The notes under the pieces: model-generated
The model's input: only the letters and a program-made list of their open reading frames with translations
Database searches by the model: none
Told to the model about the DNA's origin: nothing
Assembly (NCBI GenBank): GCA_013203845.1
Contig: JABMPE010000716.1
Location: forward strand, 1 to 32,027
Origin: Rhodopirellula sp.
GTDB lineage: Bacteria; Planctomycetota; Planctomycetia; Planctomycetales; Planctomycetaceae
Reading direction: 5' to 3'
DNA: 32,027 nucleotides
Part shown: positions 14,924 to 22,660 of the stretch, piece by piece
Numbering within the stretch: position 1 is the stretch's first letter
How the letters are laid out: each line of letters starts with the position of its first letter
Program-made: the position numbers and the translations under genes

Positions 14924-16416
14924 TGATGGTTCTGCTTGTTGCCATACCACTGGTGGCGGGGATCGGGGCATTTCTGATCCCCTGGAACTGGTTACGTCCA
15001 TGGTTGCTGCCGCTGACCGGAGCCGTACACCTTGGGCTGGTGGCGAGAATTCTGCCGGAAGGCGATCAATGGATGTTCGATCGCTGGCTGGCGATTGATC
15101 CACTCAGTCGGCTGTTTGTGGGCTTTATCAGTCTGCTGTTCTTTCTGTTGTCACTGTATGCACCCGCGTATTTGAGCGCGCGCATCAGTCGTGATAATCG
15201 TGTTCTATGCGGGTGTTTGTTGCTGACTCTGGCCATGATGTCACTGGTGACGCTGTCGCATCATCTGGGATTAATGTGGATTGCCATGGAAGCGACCACG
15301 CTGGCAACCGCTCCCTGCGTCTACTTCAACCACAACCCGAGATCACTCGAAGCCACCTGGAAGTATTTGATGATCGGCTCGGTGGGTATCGCCCTGGCGT
15401 TGCTGGGTTCATTCTTTCTGGCGTACTCGATGATCTATGCCGGTTCAGAATCGACATTGCTGTTTGACGACCTGGTGGAACACTCACGCGAACTTTCTCT
15501 GCCTTGGCTGCGTGCGGCTTTTGTGCTGTTGCTGGTGGGGTATGGCACCAAGATGGGACTGTCGCCCATGCACACCTGGAAGCCCGATGCGTACGGCGAA
15601 GCACCGGGAATTGTAGGAGCCTTGCTGGCGGGCGGTCTTACCAGTTGCGCGTTTCTGTGTGTGTTGCGGTTCCATCACATTGCGCATATTGCTCAGGACG
15701 ACGACTACTCACATCGTCTCATGGTGTTCATGGGCTTATTGTCGATGGGGACGGCTGCGGTGTTCATGTCCCGACAGCGGGACATCAAACGCATTCTGGC
15801 GTACTCCAGTGTTGAGCACATGGGCATGCTGGCGTTTGGAATGGGAATTGGTGGCCTGGCCGCTGCGGGGGCTCTTCTGCACGTGGTCCACAACGGTCTG
15901 TGCAAGGCGATTCTGTTTCTGGCGGTCGGAAATATCCACCGCGCTTATGGCAGTAAAACCACGGATCATGTGCAGGGCGTTCTACAGCGACTTCCCTGGA
16001 GCGGCTGGCTCATGGTGATCGGGTTCTTCGCCATTACGGGGTCGCCACTGTTCGGTCCGTTTGTAAGTGAGTACCAGATTCTCAGCGGAACGTTCAGCAC
16101 GGGGCACACGACTGCCGGTGTGCTGTTTCTCATTCTTCTGTTGCTCGTGTTCTTCGGTATGGGGCACACCCTGCTGGGTTGTGCGCTGGGACCGGCACCG
16201 GATCGAAATCTCCCCACTGAGAACGCCGCTGATGATGGTCAACAGGCCTTGCCGCTGACTTCGCGAGTCCGACAGTTCGACGACCATCCAGGGATGGTTG
16301 CACCCATCGTGTTATGTCTGATACTGACCGTGTGGCTGGGGATCCACACGCCGGAATTTCTACAGCACTGTGTAGACGACGCTCTGCGATTCCTCCAGCG
16401 GACACCGAATTCATAG
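14923..16416 (+). CDS. hyfF: HyfF-like proton-translocating membrane subunit
   Basis: The 497-residue protein is a second antiporter-type subunit of the NuoN/NuoM/HyfF kind. Conserved features are LMWIAMEATTLATAPCVYF with the helix-5 Glu, GYGTKMGLSPMHTWKPDAYGEAP with the helix-7 Lys, ILAYSSVEHMGMLAFGMGIGG, and HNGLCKAILFLAVGNIHRAYGS with a later Lys. The C-terminal 60 residues are a hydrophilic loop plus a last helix (MVAPIVLCLILTVWLGIH). Together with the HyfB-like subunit it gives the complex two antiporter-like pumps. A HyfD-type third one is not present. It is the last gene of the plus arm. Confidence 0.92.
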   Translation: MMVLLVAIPLVAGIGAFLIPWNWLRPWLLPLTGAVHLGLVARILPEGDQWMFDRWLAIDPLSRLFVGFISLLFFLLSLYAPAYLSARISRDNRVLCGCLLLTLAMMSLVTLSHHLGLMWIAMEATTLATAPCVYFNHNPRSLEATWKYLMIGSVGIALALLGSFFLAYSMIYAGSESTLLFDDLVEHSRELSLPWLRAAFVLLLVGYGTKMGLSPMHTWKPDAYGEAPGIVGALLAGGLTSCAFLCVLRFHHIAHIAQDDDYSHRLMVFMGLLSMGTAAVFMSRQRDIKRILAYSSVEHMGMLAFGMGIGGLAAAGALLHVVHNGLCKAILFLAVGNIHRAYGSKTTDHVQGVLQRLPWSGWLMVIGFFAITGSPLFGPFVSEYQILSGTFSTGHTTAGVLFLILLLLVFFGMGHTLLGCALGPAPDRNLPTENAADDGQQALPLTSRVRQFDDHPGMVAPIVLCLILTVWLGIHTPEFLQHCVDDALRFLQRTPNS

Positions 16417-16535
16417 CGAACGTCAATGCTGGCAAACAGTCAAGGAGAAGTCTCCGTCGCCGCTTTGCATTCTCCTGCGGGATGGAAAAGGTCCGTTTTG
16501 ACGCTGTTGCTGGAGAACAGGAGAGCTCTTCCCGA

Positions 16536-16661
16536 ATGAAGTGTCTCGTTTTTCTGGGGATCGTCATCGTTGCTGTCTGTGTCGGAATCGGTGTCTGGAC
16601 CCTCGCGAACAGGAGACTCCATCAGGAGCTCAAGCACCGGTTCAGGCAGCATCGAGCATGA
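16536..16661 (+). CDS. Possible 41-residue single-pass membrane peptide
   Basis: A short frame 120 bp after the hyfF-like gene encodes MKCLVFLGIVIVAVCVGIG, a clear membrane helix. A strongly basic amphipathic tail rich in Arg, His and Lys follows. AGGAG lies at 16519-16523, somewhat far from the ATG. The helix-plus-basic-tail design and the nearby ribosome site make it plausible, and it could be a small accessory protein of the preceding complex. The same frame stays open upstream, so the start is uncertain and it may be spurious. Confidence 0.35.
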   Translation: MKCLVFLGIVIVAVCVGIGVWTLANRRLHQELKHRFRQHRA

Positions 16662-16671
16662 TCCTTCGATC

Positions 16672-16720
16672 AAACGCCACGAACGCCAGAATATGAAAAC
16701 GCCACGAACGCCAGAATATG
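16672..16720. repeat. 25-bp tandem direct repeat, two copies
   Basis: Two copies of a 24-bp sequence containing ACGCCACGAACGCC and AGAATATG lie at 16672-16695 and 16697-16720. The sequence is purine-rich with no arms. It lies in the 720-bp stretch between the hyfF-like gene and the Cys-rich protein gene, where apart from the possible small peptide and the terminator I see nothing else. Confidence 0.75.
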
Positions 16721-16936
16721 AAAATGTCGCGACGGCCGGTGTTGATCCCACTCTTTGCACTTCGATGTCAAGTCGAAGACATCTCTCCCCACGGCAGCGA
16801 ATTCAACACTCTCCGATGGCATTGCTGATCATCGGGAAAGAAGGTCGCTGGCGCGATTCAAAAGTTGTCCCGCCTGCGGTTGTCGTTCAGTAGAGATGTG
16901 ACCAGCAGTTTTTCCAGGAGTTGCCAGTTCGCGCAT

Positions 16937-16972
16937 AAAAAAGCTCCTCGCCAGAATGGACTGACGAGGAGC
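16937..16972 (-). terminator. Rho-independent terminator
   Basis: On the minus strand a perfect 8-bp stem CGAGGAGC/GCTCCTCG (arms at 16965-16972 and 16943-16950) is followed directly by six T (16937-16942 as A on the plus strand). It would end transcripts of the Cys-rich protein gene, whose stop lies about 165 bp upstream. Confidence 0.8.
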
Positions 16973-17136
16973 GTCAAAACCAGGAGTCAACGATCTGCAG
17001 TTTTGAAGGAGGCAGTTCAGCTTGAGTGTCTTCGGTTCAGACTGTAGCGCCTTGTCTTTGCCGAAGACAGGCTCGACTGGTATCACAGATCGCTGCCGTG
17101 CTGTGGTACCGAGCCGAGTCAGTTCACGAAGTCAGA

Positions 17137-17757
17137 CTATCGACGAGGGAAGATGCTGCGAAACGCAGCGGCTTCCGGTGGTGCCGGAGCGACGGGAGCC
17201 GAAACGGGTGGAGCAACGCTCGGAGTGGCACAGGCTGGTTTGCAACCAGCTCCGCCACAAGCGTCACTGCTGCAGGTTTCCCAGACACAGACGCACTTTT
17301 CGCCGATCTTCTTTGAAGACTTTTTCGGCGATTTGACACATTTGCTGGTGGCGCAGTTGCTCATGCCCAGGGCGGCGCGAAGGCCCGACAGCAGGCCACC
17401 GGATTCGCAGCCGTTACCGCAACCAGCTCCACAACGACCGGCGGGCGTGCATGCTCCACCAGAGGTGCAGCTGGCTCCGCAGTTGCCATTGCACTTTCCA
17501 GCGGCTCCGCAGTGGCTTCCGCAAACGCAGTCGCAGGGACTGGGTTCCCACGGGAAGCGGGTCGGAGGAATGCAGATTGTTTTCGTTTCAATGTTGTAAC
17601 AGGTCTTCTTGATGTCGACCTTTTTCACAACAGGTCTGCAGCCGGGAAGACAATTCCGGTCCGGGCTGCAACCCGCTGGCTTGCAGCCGCCATCAAAGGC
17701 CGATGCAGCCGCTGTCAGCGACAGCAGAACCGTCGCTAACGTCATGAGAGTTCGCAT
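17137..17757 (-). CDS. Secreted cysteine-rich protein
   Basis: The protein has 206 residues with a signal peptide (MRTLMTLATVLLSLTAAASA, cleavage near residue 20). The remainder contains 25 cysteines, arranged in CxC, CxxxC and CGxxC runs such as SPCDCVCGSHC and GRCGAGCGNGC. A basic region follows (KSPKKSSKKIGEKCVCVWETC), then a Pro/Ala-rich C-terminus. The segment VKKVDIKKTCYNIETKTICIPP resembles Cys-rich secreted proteins common in planctomycetes, but I know no assigned function. Disulfide-linked cell-envelope material is a reasonable guess. The ATG at 17757 is chosen for its GGAG and because it starts a proper signal peptide. It is followed by the terminator at 16937-16972. Confidence 0.75.
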   Translation of the reverse strand: MRTLMTLATVLLSLTAAASAFDGGCKPAGCSPDRNCLPGCRPVVKKVDIKKTCYNIETKTICIPPTRFPWEPSPCDCVCGSHCGAAGKCNGNCGASCTSGGACTPAGRCGAGCGNGCESGGLLSGLRAALGMSNCATSKCVKSPKKSSKKIGEKCVCVWETCSSDACGGAGCKPACATPSVAPPVSAPVAPAPPEAAAFRSIFPRR

Positions 17758-17946
17758 GATCGATGCTCCATCAAATGGAGGTTTTGTTGTTGGGGAAATC
17801 GCCGGAGTTACCATTGTGGCAACTCCGACGCAATTTCTGACAGACTTAGAGGCTGACAGACAAATTTACGCGTGACGTGCACGCATCATTCGGTGTCGTT
17901 TCAGATTCTTTTGGGTTGTGGCGAACCAGCCACGCTGGGGGCTGGC

Positions 17947-19485
17947 CTAGAAGAACACCATCAGACGCGTTCCAAGGATGTCGTACTCGCCCGAAGAGTT
18001 GGCCACTACGCCGCCACGAGTGCTGTTGTCGATGCGACCGTGGATGTAGTTGAACTGAACGCGAGTAGTTGGGTTCCACCACCAGTTCAGTCCAAGGGTC
18101 ACACTTTCGCCGATGCCGCCCAGAATCACGTCGTCATTGAAGTCTGCGTACGAATACCGCACGGCAGCTTGCCAGGCACCCCAGCCAGCTTCGGTGCAGT
18201 CATCACAGGTATCCACCATCCAGAAGTTCTGGAACGGTTTGACTTTCCCCAGTGTTCCTGTCTTCCGGTCCCACGGAATGTGTTCACCCGTGAAAAAGTA
18301 GGAAGCGTAACCGTAACCGCCCCAGAAGTTGGCGGTGGATGCGCTGCTTCGGTCGACCGCCACTCCCATGACCTCGCTCACCAGCTGCAGAGGGCCGGCA
18401 TTAAAGACTCCCTCACCACCGATCAGGTAGTAATTTGAAGCGCCCGCGATTGCTCCGGTATCCAGCCATTTGTTCGAGGAACGCGCTTCCGGACGTGCTT
18501 GAAGTCTGGCTGTGTTGGCTTCAGGACCACCGTTGCCGTCCGGCCTGCCATAGGCCGCGGCTACCGCCCAGTGACCGTAACTGCGACCGTCAGAACACTC
18601 ATCGTAGTACCAGGTATTCGCCAGGCGACCGGCGACTTCAAGTTGATACGAATCGCTGATGTAGCTACCGGATGATTGTGTGTTCTTTCGATTGAAGACG
18701 CCATAACGCCAGTTCCACGCTTGGTCGTCGCTGATATTGTAAGCTTGGATACCAATCCGACGAGTGTCCTGCTGAGTAGCATCTGCAATGTAGGGACGTT
18801 CAATGAAGACGTTGGAGTTGCTGCTGTTCAACTGGTCGAGACTGTAGGGTCGCTTCTGGTTTCCGACCAGAACTGTGCCGAAACCAGGCAGGTCCTTCAT
18901 CCCGATATAAACGTCTCGATACTCTGGACCGTTTGGATTCGCAAATTCCATTTCGATTTTGTATTCGACGTTGTCTTTGATGTCGCCTTTAACGCCGATT
19001 CGAACTCGACGGAAGGCGAAGCGATCCTGCGGGTTGGTGCCTTCCAGCGTATTCACGCCAGCTGAGTCGCCCGGAAAGGCCCAGTGATCCAGATGGATTC
19101 GACCGAACACCGTCATGTTCGAGTTTGATGAGCCGTCTGAGGCTCGTTCGCTGATGGACTTCTCCATGTCGACCCAGTTGTTCTCAAGCGTCGACAGTCG
19201 CTTCAGGATCGGGTCATCTTCGTCCGCCAGCGACGAACTGGATGCTCTTCGATAGACAGGCTGATTGCCTGCGGCGATAGACGCTGGAATGTCGAATTCG
19301 GCAGGCACCAGGGGAGCCTTCGCCGTTTCCAGTTCTTGAATCTTCTTTTCTGCCGCTTCGAGGCGTTGGATGAGGGCACTGAGATCCTCGGATGAAACAC
19401 TGACGTCTTCGGCCAGAGCAAATCCTGCGGTTCCCAGACCGACGGCCGTCGCCAGCGCGGCGGATGCCAGTCGTTTAAAGAGCAT
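17947..19485 (-). CDS. Outer-membrane porin of the phosphate-selective OprO/OprP type
   Basis: This is a 512-residue outer-membrane beta-barrel protein. A signal peptide (MLFKRLASAALATAVGLG up to ALA, about 25 residues) is followed by a short coiled coil (LSALIQRLEAAEKKIQELE), the usual periplasmic trimerisation segment. The barrel starts near MTVFGRIHLDHWAF and includes FAFRRVRIGVKGDIKDNVEYKIEMEFA and WNWRYGVFNRKN. It ends in RLMVFF with a terminal Phe, as outer-membrane proteins do. The family is named for phosphate, but substrate cannot be read from this sequence. The ATG at 19485 has AAGGA in front. A 7-bp dyad at 19596-19619 lies upstream. Confidence 0.88.
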   Translation of the reverse strand: MLFKRLASAALATAVGLGTAGFALAEDVSVSSEDLSALIQRLEAAEKKIQELETAKAPLVPAEFDIPASIAAGNQPVYRRASSSSLADEDDPILKRLSTLENNWVDMEKSISERASDGSSNSNMTVFGRIHLDHWAFPGDSAGVNTLEGTNPQDRFAFRRVRIGVKGDIKDNVEYKIEMEFANPNGPEYRDVYIGMKDLPGFGTVLVGNQKRPYSLDQLNSSNSNVFIERPYIADATQQDTRRIGIQAYNISDDQAWNWRYGVFNRKNTQSSGSYISDSYQLEVAGRLANTWYYDECSDGRSYGHWAVAAAYGRPDGNGGPEANTARLQARPEARSSNKWLDTGAIAGASNYYLIGGEGVFNAGPLQLVSEVMGVAVDRSSASTANFWGGYGYASYFFTGEHIPWDRKTGTLGKVKPFQNFWMVDTCDDCTEAGWGAWQAAVRYSYADFNDDVILGGIGESVTLGLNWWWNPTTRVQFNYIHGRIDNSTRGGVVANSSGEYDILGTRLMVFF

Positions 19486-20033
19486 AGGTGACGTTCCTTC
19501 TGAATGAGCGCAGTTGCGCGGTCCTCGCGGTCCTGCTGCTGGACCGCTCTTTAACACCGTTGGCTGTAGAATCGTCACGATCGACTGCTCTGGAATGTTA
19601 AGAATGTGTTTACTTAACAGAGCGTTAATACTGCTTCGTGCTGGTGTTCCGGATGTTCCGGATGTTCCGGTTATTCGGTCGGGAATTGTTCGCAGGATCG
19701 ACAGGCGCGACGCAAATTCTCGGAAAATAAAGATGCCGTGCGAAATTCATTGGCTGGTTGAGTTTGCCGATCAGGTCAATGTTGACGGTCATAGCGGATT
19801 TGCGACGCGACTGAGTGATCGAGCCAGATGGCTCATTCGGTCGAGATCTTACAGTCCGCTTTGACCATGCAATCTGGCCTTGAACAAAGCCGATACAAAG
19901 TGACCGCGCTGCCTGGCCAGCGCTGAAAGCGAGTGCGGGCGGAAGTCCCGTTCGGAATCGCAGGACGTCTGCAGCGATCTCTCTGCGCTGAGAGTCGCGC
20001 GTTAAGGCGATTCTCAGGAGATTGGAGACGGTG
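19486..20033. other. Upstream region of the porin gene
   Basis: No credible gene is seen in these 548 bp. The stretch contains the dyad at 19596-19619 and a 9-bp tandem repeat, GTTCCGGAT, at 19646-19672 (third copy with one change). The porin promoter is expected here. Confidence 0.45.
19596..19619. promoter_or_regulatory. Dyad upstream of the porin gene, possible operator
   Basis: TGTTAAG (19596-19602) and CTTAACA (19613-19619) form a perfect 7-bp inverted repeat with a 10-bp spacer. It is 111-134 bp upstream of the porin start. The spacing of the arm centres (17 bp) is not exactly two helix turns, so regulatory function is tentative. Confidence 0.35.
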
Positions 20034-21056
20034 TTAAAACTTTCCGTCGCGGACTTCAAAACCGGTCGGTTTGCCGAGGCTCAAGCCGCCGCGAGTCACC
20101 CAGTCGACGACGCTGTCGAGCATCTGCGTGACGTTCACTGAGGGCTGACCGTAACGCCTGTGAGAGAGTTGGGCGTTGTTCAGCAGGGCGGTTGTCGATT
20201 CTGTTCCAACGAATTCAACGGGGCGATTCAAACGTTCGGCCAGTTGTTCGCTGATGACGCGGACGCTGAGAATCTCAGGACCAGTCACGTTGATGACGAA
20301 TGGCGGGCTGTCGCAGTCGACCAGGCTGGACAGAGCGTGAGCATTGGCATCGCCCTGCCAGATAACGTTGAATGCTCCCATCGTCAGGTCGATCGGCTTC
20401 CGGTTTCTGATTCTGGTGGCCAGGTCGACGAGCACTCCGTACCGCAACTCGCAGGCGTAGTTCAGCCGGATCATCGACATCGGCGTTCCGTGAGTTCGGC
20501 TGAAATATTCGAAGACTCTTTCGCGTCCGAGACAGCTCATTGCGTATTCGCCTGCGGGGTTCAGCGGGTCCGACTCGACCGATCCGCCACCGGTGACTGG
20601 TACCAGTCCGTAAATGTTGCCGGTTGAAAAGACGGCAATTCGGCTGTCCCGGTATTGGTTCGCGATGATCGACGGGACAACCGCATTCATCGCCCAGGTC
20701 AGTGCCTCGTTGTCCGTCGATCCGAACTTCATACCAGCCATGAAGACGACGTTCGGCGCGTTCGGAAGTTCGGCAACGGCTTTCTGATCAAGCAGGTCGG
20801 CTCGGATTGTCTCAATTCCCCAGGCATTAAGTTTTTTTTGCTCTTCGGGGTTCGAAAAGCGAGCGACACCGATCACGCGTCGATCAACTTCGGCTTGGTC
20901 CGATGCTCGCTTCGCCATGCGAGCGAGTGTCGGTCCCATTTTTCCGGCGACGCCCAGCACGAGAATGTCGCCATCGAGCCGCGCCAGCGACTCGACCAGC
21001 GAGGCTGGCGGCAGACTTAACGCGTCGTCGAGTTGCTCGACCGATTCGATATTCAT
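20034..21056 (-). CDS. NAD-dependent epimerase/dehydratase family protein
   Basis: This is a 340-residue extended short-chain dehydrogenase-type protein. The nucleotide-binding motif is VLGVAGKMG (GxxGxxG, about 33-41) in a Rossmann fold, followed by DLLD and VFMAG. The catalytic region reads AVFSTGNIYG (about 141-150) and GEYAMSCLGRE, where Tyr171 is present but the Lys expected four residues later (YxxxK) is Cys175. The enzyme may thus use another residue or a different chemistry. The C-terminal substrate domain includes MIRLNYACELRYGVLVDLA. It follows the DUF1501/PSD1 pair, 132 bp downstream, and probably acts on a sugar-type substrate in the same pathway. No strong ribosome site is seen. 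Confidence 0.8.
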   Translation of the reverse strand: MNIESVEQLDDALSLPPASLVESLARLDGDILVLGVAGKMGPTLARMAKRASDQAEVDRRVIGVARFSNPEEQKKLNAWGIETIRADLLDQKAVAELPNAPNVVFMAGMKFGSTDNEALTWAMNAVVPSIIANQYRDSRIAVFSTGNIYGLVPVTGGGSVESDPLNPAGEYAMSCLGRERVFEYFSRTHGTPMSMIRLNYACELRYGVLVDLATRIRNRKPIDLTMGAFNVIWQGDANAHALSSLVDCDSPPFVINVTGPEILSVRVISEQLAERLNRPVEFVGTESTTALLNNAQLSHRRYGQPSVNVTQMLDSVVDWVTRGGLSLGKPTGFEVRDGKF

Positions 21057-21060
21057 TGAG

Positions 21061-21188
21061 AGTCCGGCGAGTTACTTTGCATTTTTGAACGCAAAGCTCG
21101 CAGAGGTGACAAACGCTGAGGCTACAAGAGACTTCGCCATTTCTCTGCGAGTCCTTTGCGAACTCTGCGTTCACTTTTCGCGACGGCC
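21061..21188. repeat. Imperfect palindromic repeat between epimerase and DUF1501 genes
   Basis: The left half contains TTGAACGCAAAGCTCGCAGAGG and the right half contains CTCTGCGAGTCCTTTGCG and CTCTGCGTTCA, which are largely complementary in shifted order. This type of GCAGAG/CTCTGCG palindrome is often dispersed in planctomycete-like genomes. It may fold in the transcript between the two genes. Confidence 0.45.
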
Positions 21189-22658
21189 TTACGACAGGAC
21201 GTCTTTCGCAACGTGGCCGGCGACGTCGGTCAGTCGGAAATCTCGACCTGCATAACGATAGGTCAGCCGCTCATGTTCAAGCCCCAGCAGATGCAGCATC
21301 GTGGCGTGCAGGTCATGAATATGCATCTTGTTTTCTGTCGCGTAGTAGCCGTATTCGTCGGTCGCTCCGTAGGCGTATCCGCCTTTCACGCCGGCACCGG
21401 CCATCCACATGGTGAAGCCGTGCGGGTTGTGGTCTCGACCGTCCGTGCCTTGCGCTGTGGGCGTACGACCAAACTCGCCGCCCCATAGAACCAGCGTGTC
21501 TTTCAACAGGTCTCGATCTTTCAGGTCCTGCAGAAAACCGGCGATGGGCTTGTCGACTTCAGAAGCGTTCTTCGAGTGTCCCTGGTAAAGATTGCCGTGC
21601 TGATCCCACTGCACCTCGCTGTCGCTGTGCGTAACCTGGACGAATCGCACACCTCGTTCCAGAAATCTTCGAGCCAGCAGACATTGCCGACCGAAGTCCT
21701 GAGTTACAGGGTCGTCGATGCCGTACTGCTTTTGCGTGGCTTCAGTTTCTCCGGACAGATTCTGAGCATCCGGCATGGTCGACTGCATACGGTACGCCAG
21801 CTCGAACGAGTTCAGTCGACCCTCGAGAGCCTGGTCACTGCCCGTTGCCTGAAGATGTTCGCGATTCATTGCGTCGATCAGGTCGAGTTGTTTCCGCTGC
21901 TGCGCTGCAGTCAGTCGGGAGTTGTGAATGTGTTTCACCTGGGCAGCAGATGACGCCAGGCTGGCATTGCCAATGGGCGTGCCCTGGCAGTGAGCCGGCA
22001 GAAACGCGGAGCCCCAGTTGTTGACTCCGCCGTGAGCAAGCGTCGGACAGATCGTCACAAACGCCGGCAGATTCTGGTTCTCGGTTCCCAGGCCGTAGAC
22101 CACCCACGAGCCCATGCTCGGACGTACGAACTGATCCGACCCGGTGTGCAGCTTCAGCAGCGCGCCGCCGTGCGCGGGATTCGTTCCGTGAACCGAACGC
22201 AGGATGCAGAGGTCGTCAACGTGCCGGGCGACGTTTGGAAACAGAGCACTCACCGGCAGGCCGCTCTCGCCGTGCTGCTGGAACTTCCAGGGAGACCGCA
22301 GCAGGTTGCCCTGTTTGGCGAACGTCACTCGCGGCAGATCAAACGGTAGTGGTTTTCCGTTGTCACGATCGAGCATTGGTTTTGGATCGAACGTGTCGAC
22401 GTGCGATGGTCCTCCTTTCATAAACAGGAAGACAATCCGTTTGGCTCGAGCTGGCAGGTGCGGCTGCCTGGGGGCCAGCGGACCGGTTATCGTTGCCGTT
22501 TCTTTCGCGCGGGCGCTCCCATCGCCAGCTTGCTCAGCGGTCGCGTCCCGAGCGAGCATCGCACTGAAGGCGAGGTGCCCGAAGCCGACCGCAGCCGTCT
22601 TGAGCAGGTGACGTCTGGTTGGCAGGAATAATTCATCATTCACGTGCAGGTCGGACAT
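21189..22658 (-). CDS. DUF1501 family secreted protein
   Basis: The protein has 489 residues. A Tat-type leader is visible (TRRHLLKTAAVGFGHLAFSA). The body is a DUF1501 domain, a relative of the sulfatase/alkaline-phosphatase fold, with KGGPSHVDTFDPKPML, LARRFLERGVRFVQVTHS, GGEFGRTPTAQGTDGRDHNPHGF and a closing HDLHATMLHLLGLEHERLTYRYAGRD. In planctomycetes these are nearly always paired with a PSCyt1/DUF1549/DUF1553 gene, as here. The stop of that gene lies 2 bp upstream, and GAGGTAA inside its end serves as the ribosome site, so the two are tightly coupled. The biochemical role is not established. Confidence 0.9.
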   Translation of the reverse strand: MSDLHVNDELFLPTRRHLLKTAAVGFGHLAFSAMLARDATAEQAGDGSARAKETATITGPLAPRQPHLPARAKRIVFLFMKGGPSHVDTFDPKPMLDRDNGKPLPFDLPRVTFAKQGNLLRSPWKFQQHGESGLPVSALFPNVARHVDDLCILRSVHGTNPAHGGALLKLHTGSDQFVRPSMGSWVVYGLGTENQNLPAFVTICPTLAHGGVNNWGSAFLPAHCQGTPIGNASLASSAAQVKHIHNSRLTAAQQRKQLDLIDAMNREHLQATGSDQALEGRLNSFELAYRMQSTMPDAQNLSGETEATQKQYGIDDPVTQDFGRQCLLARRFLERGVRFVQVTHSDSEVQWDQHGNLYQGHSKNASEVDKPIAGFLQDLKDRDLLKDTLVLWGGEFGRTPTAQGTDGRDHNPHGFTMWMAGAGVKGGYAYGATDEYGYYATENKMHIHDLHATMLHLLGLEHERLTYRYAGRDFRLTDVAGHVAKDVLS

Positions 22659-22660
22659 AA

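Noticed and set aside
19625..20059. A 144-residue minus-strand frame between epimerase and porin genes
   Set aside because: It overlaps the epimerase end, reads through the 9-bp repeat (NIRNIRN) and has no ribosome site or domain.
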